Assembly (NCBI GenBank): GCA_964057225.1
Contig: OZ059898.1
Location: 8,122,001 to 8,186,000 of the forward strand
Direction: 5' to 3'
DNA: 64,000 nucleotides
Source of the DNA: Auanema rhodensis
Taxonomy: Eukaryota; Nematoda; Chromadorea; Rhabditida; Rhabditidae
Shown here: positions 63,001 to 64,000 of the stretch, one piece after another
Numbering within the stretch: position 1 is the stretch's first letter
How the letters are laid out: each line of letters opens with the position of its first letter
Made by a program: the position numbers and the translations under genes
The notes under the pieces: model-generated
Database searches by the model: none
Told to the model about the DNA's origin: nothing
The model's input: the letters and a program-made list of their open reading frames with translations, nothing else

Positions 63001-63324
63001 GTAATATAACTTTCTTTCTCATCATATTATCGATATTCATAAAGAGCACAAGGTGAGGGAGGTGGATTAAATTAATCCTTATATTTTCTTTTACAAAACA
63101 CTACAAACAATACTGGCTTATCTAGCGATCAGTACTTGCTGAGGTGACACCTATCTATCTCATCTATATATGCTTCAACGAATATGCATAAATTGCTTCC
63201 AGATATTATTTTTCTTTGACCACATGTACACAATTTTAGCAAATTGTCCACGAATTTCACACTGCTCCTTTCTCACGTTGGATGCTCCAAGCGCTTGCAT
63301 ATTCTTACTCTCTCCCTCTCTCTC

Positions 63325-63397
<73 letters not shown>

Positions 63398-64000
63398 TTC
63401 TCTTTTCGTTCTTCATATATTTTCCAGTCTCCCTCTCCATTTTTTTAACATTTTTTTTGTCGTTTCATTTTTCTTCTTTCAAAAATAAGTTGTCCATGAC
63501 GGTTACTACGAATCTATCATAGAGCGTTATGCTTCTTAATCATGAGCTATATGTTTTGATCCCTTTAATCAAGCTATTTGCGTTGTATATCATCGGCTTG
63601 CATAGGCGACTCACCCTTCGTTATTATTTTTCTGTGTTTTACGACTATCTTTATTTGTTCTACTCATATATTTCATTATTTCATCTGTCTATTATTTCCT
63701 ATTCCTCATTACATTGTGCTAGGGTCCAGTTATTGATGAAAGTATGAATCTTCCTTTTTACCTCTTCCGAAAATTTTTGTGGCTTTTTAGTGTGTTAATT
63801 TTCATAGAAATTCTGAAGGTTCATAGTAGTTTTTGTTTATAGTGTGTGAACCTTGAAAAAAAGGTTTTGTTTTAATGATAGAACAAAGTTTTGCCACCTG
63901 TCGTTATTATATCTGAAGTAGGTAATATTGCCTCAAACGTTCTTCAACGAAGCTTGAAAATTACTAGCTTCGGAACTTTTAAGAGCTGCTTTGATTGATC
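60039..64000. other. 3.96 kb gene-poor right end
   Basis: TAO kinase 3' flank, then mixed-composition DNA and T/C-rich stretches (about 61.8-62.4 kb and 63.2-63.5 kb). Open frames in the pyrimidine stretches are repeat translations. I find no exon series on either strand. The sequence ends inside this region, so a gene could begin just beyond it. Confidence 0.5.
63308..63397. repeat. (CT)n microsatellite
   Basis: About 90 nt of nearly uninterrupted CT. All three frames across it are open but encode only Ser/Leu repeats. Confidence 0.97.

Noticed and set aside
63170-63522. Three overlapping Ser/Leu-rich open frames
   Set aside because: All three frames are open across a (CT)n microsatellite; no independent coding evidence.

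Overview
The window is animal nuclear DNA, most likely from a nematode. It is AT-rich, with many 40-60 nt introns ending in T-rich acceptors. Its proteins include a patched-related (PTR) protein, a kinase-less citron homologue and a TAO kinase resembling C. elegans KIN-18. In four genes a good AG acceptor lies 1-5 nt before the ATG, as expected for spliced-leader trans-splicing. I cannot fix the clade. All gene models were built by hand from reading frame, splice sites and family motifs. No database search was run.

Layout. 1.0-6.5 kb is a compact cluster: UFM1, TOM7 and an SKP1-related gene on the + strand (UFM1 and TOM7 only 230 bp apart), then a bestrophin on the - strand. 6.5-21.8 kb is gene-poor, with microsatellites, pyrimidine-rich DNA and two GC-richer patches. 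21.8-28.8 kb holds an atypical rhodopsin-family GPCR with a 3.5 kb first intron and a candidate alternative C-terminal exon. 28.8-33.2 kb is again gene-poor. 33.2-42.1 kb is a 22-exon PTR gene whose exon 15 carries a one-base frameshift in a T run, and whose intron 3 contains an antisense coding-like block.

42.7-60.0 kb is gene-dense. A citron-like cytokinesis scaffold lacking a kinase domain (-) is followed by a DUSP19-like phosphatase (-), which is head-to-head with a PPM1D-like PP2C phosphatase (+). Next come a small IQ-motif protein (+) and ALKBH4 (-), tail-to-tail 72 bp apart. ALKBH4 is in turn head-to-head with the TAO kinase gene (+). 60.0-64.0 kb has no gene I can support.

Functional themes are protein modification (UFM1, SKP1-like), cytokinesis (citron-like; ALKBH4 is linked to actomyosin demethylation in mammals), and stress/MAPK or checkpoint signalling (TAO kinase, DUSP19-like, PPM1D-like). 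The 47.9-49.8 kb stretch therefore places a cell-cycle scaffold beside two signalling phosphatases. Perfect E2F-type sites lie in front of, and inside, the citron-like gene. Three GC-AG introns occur among about 140 inferred introns.
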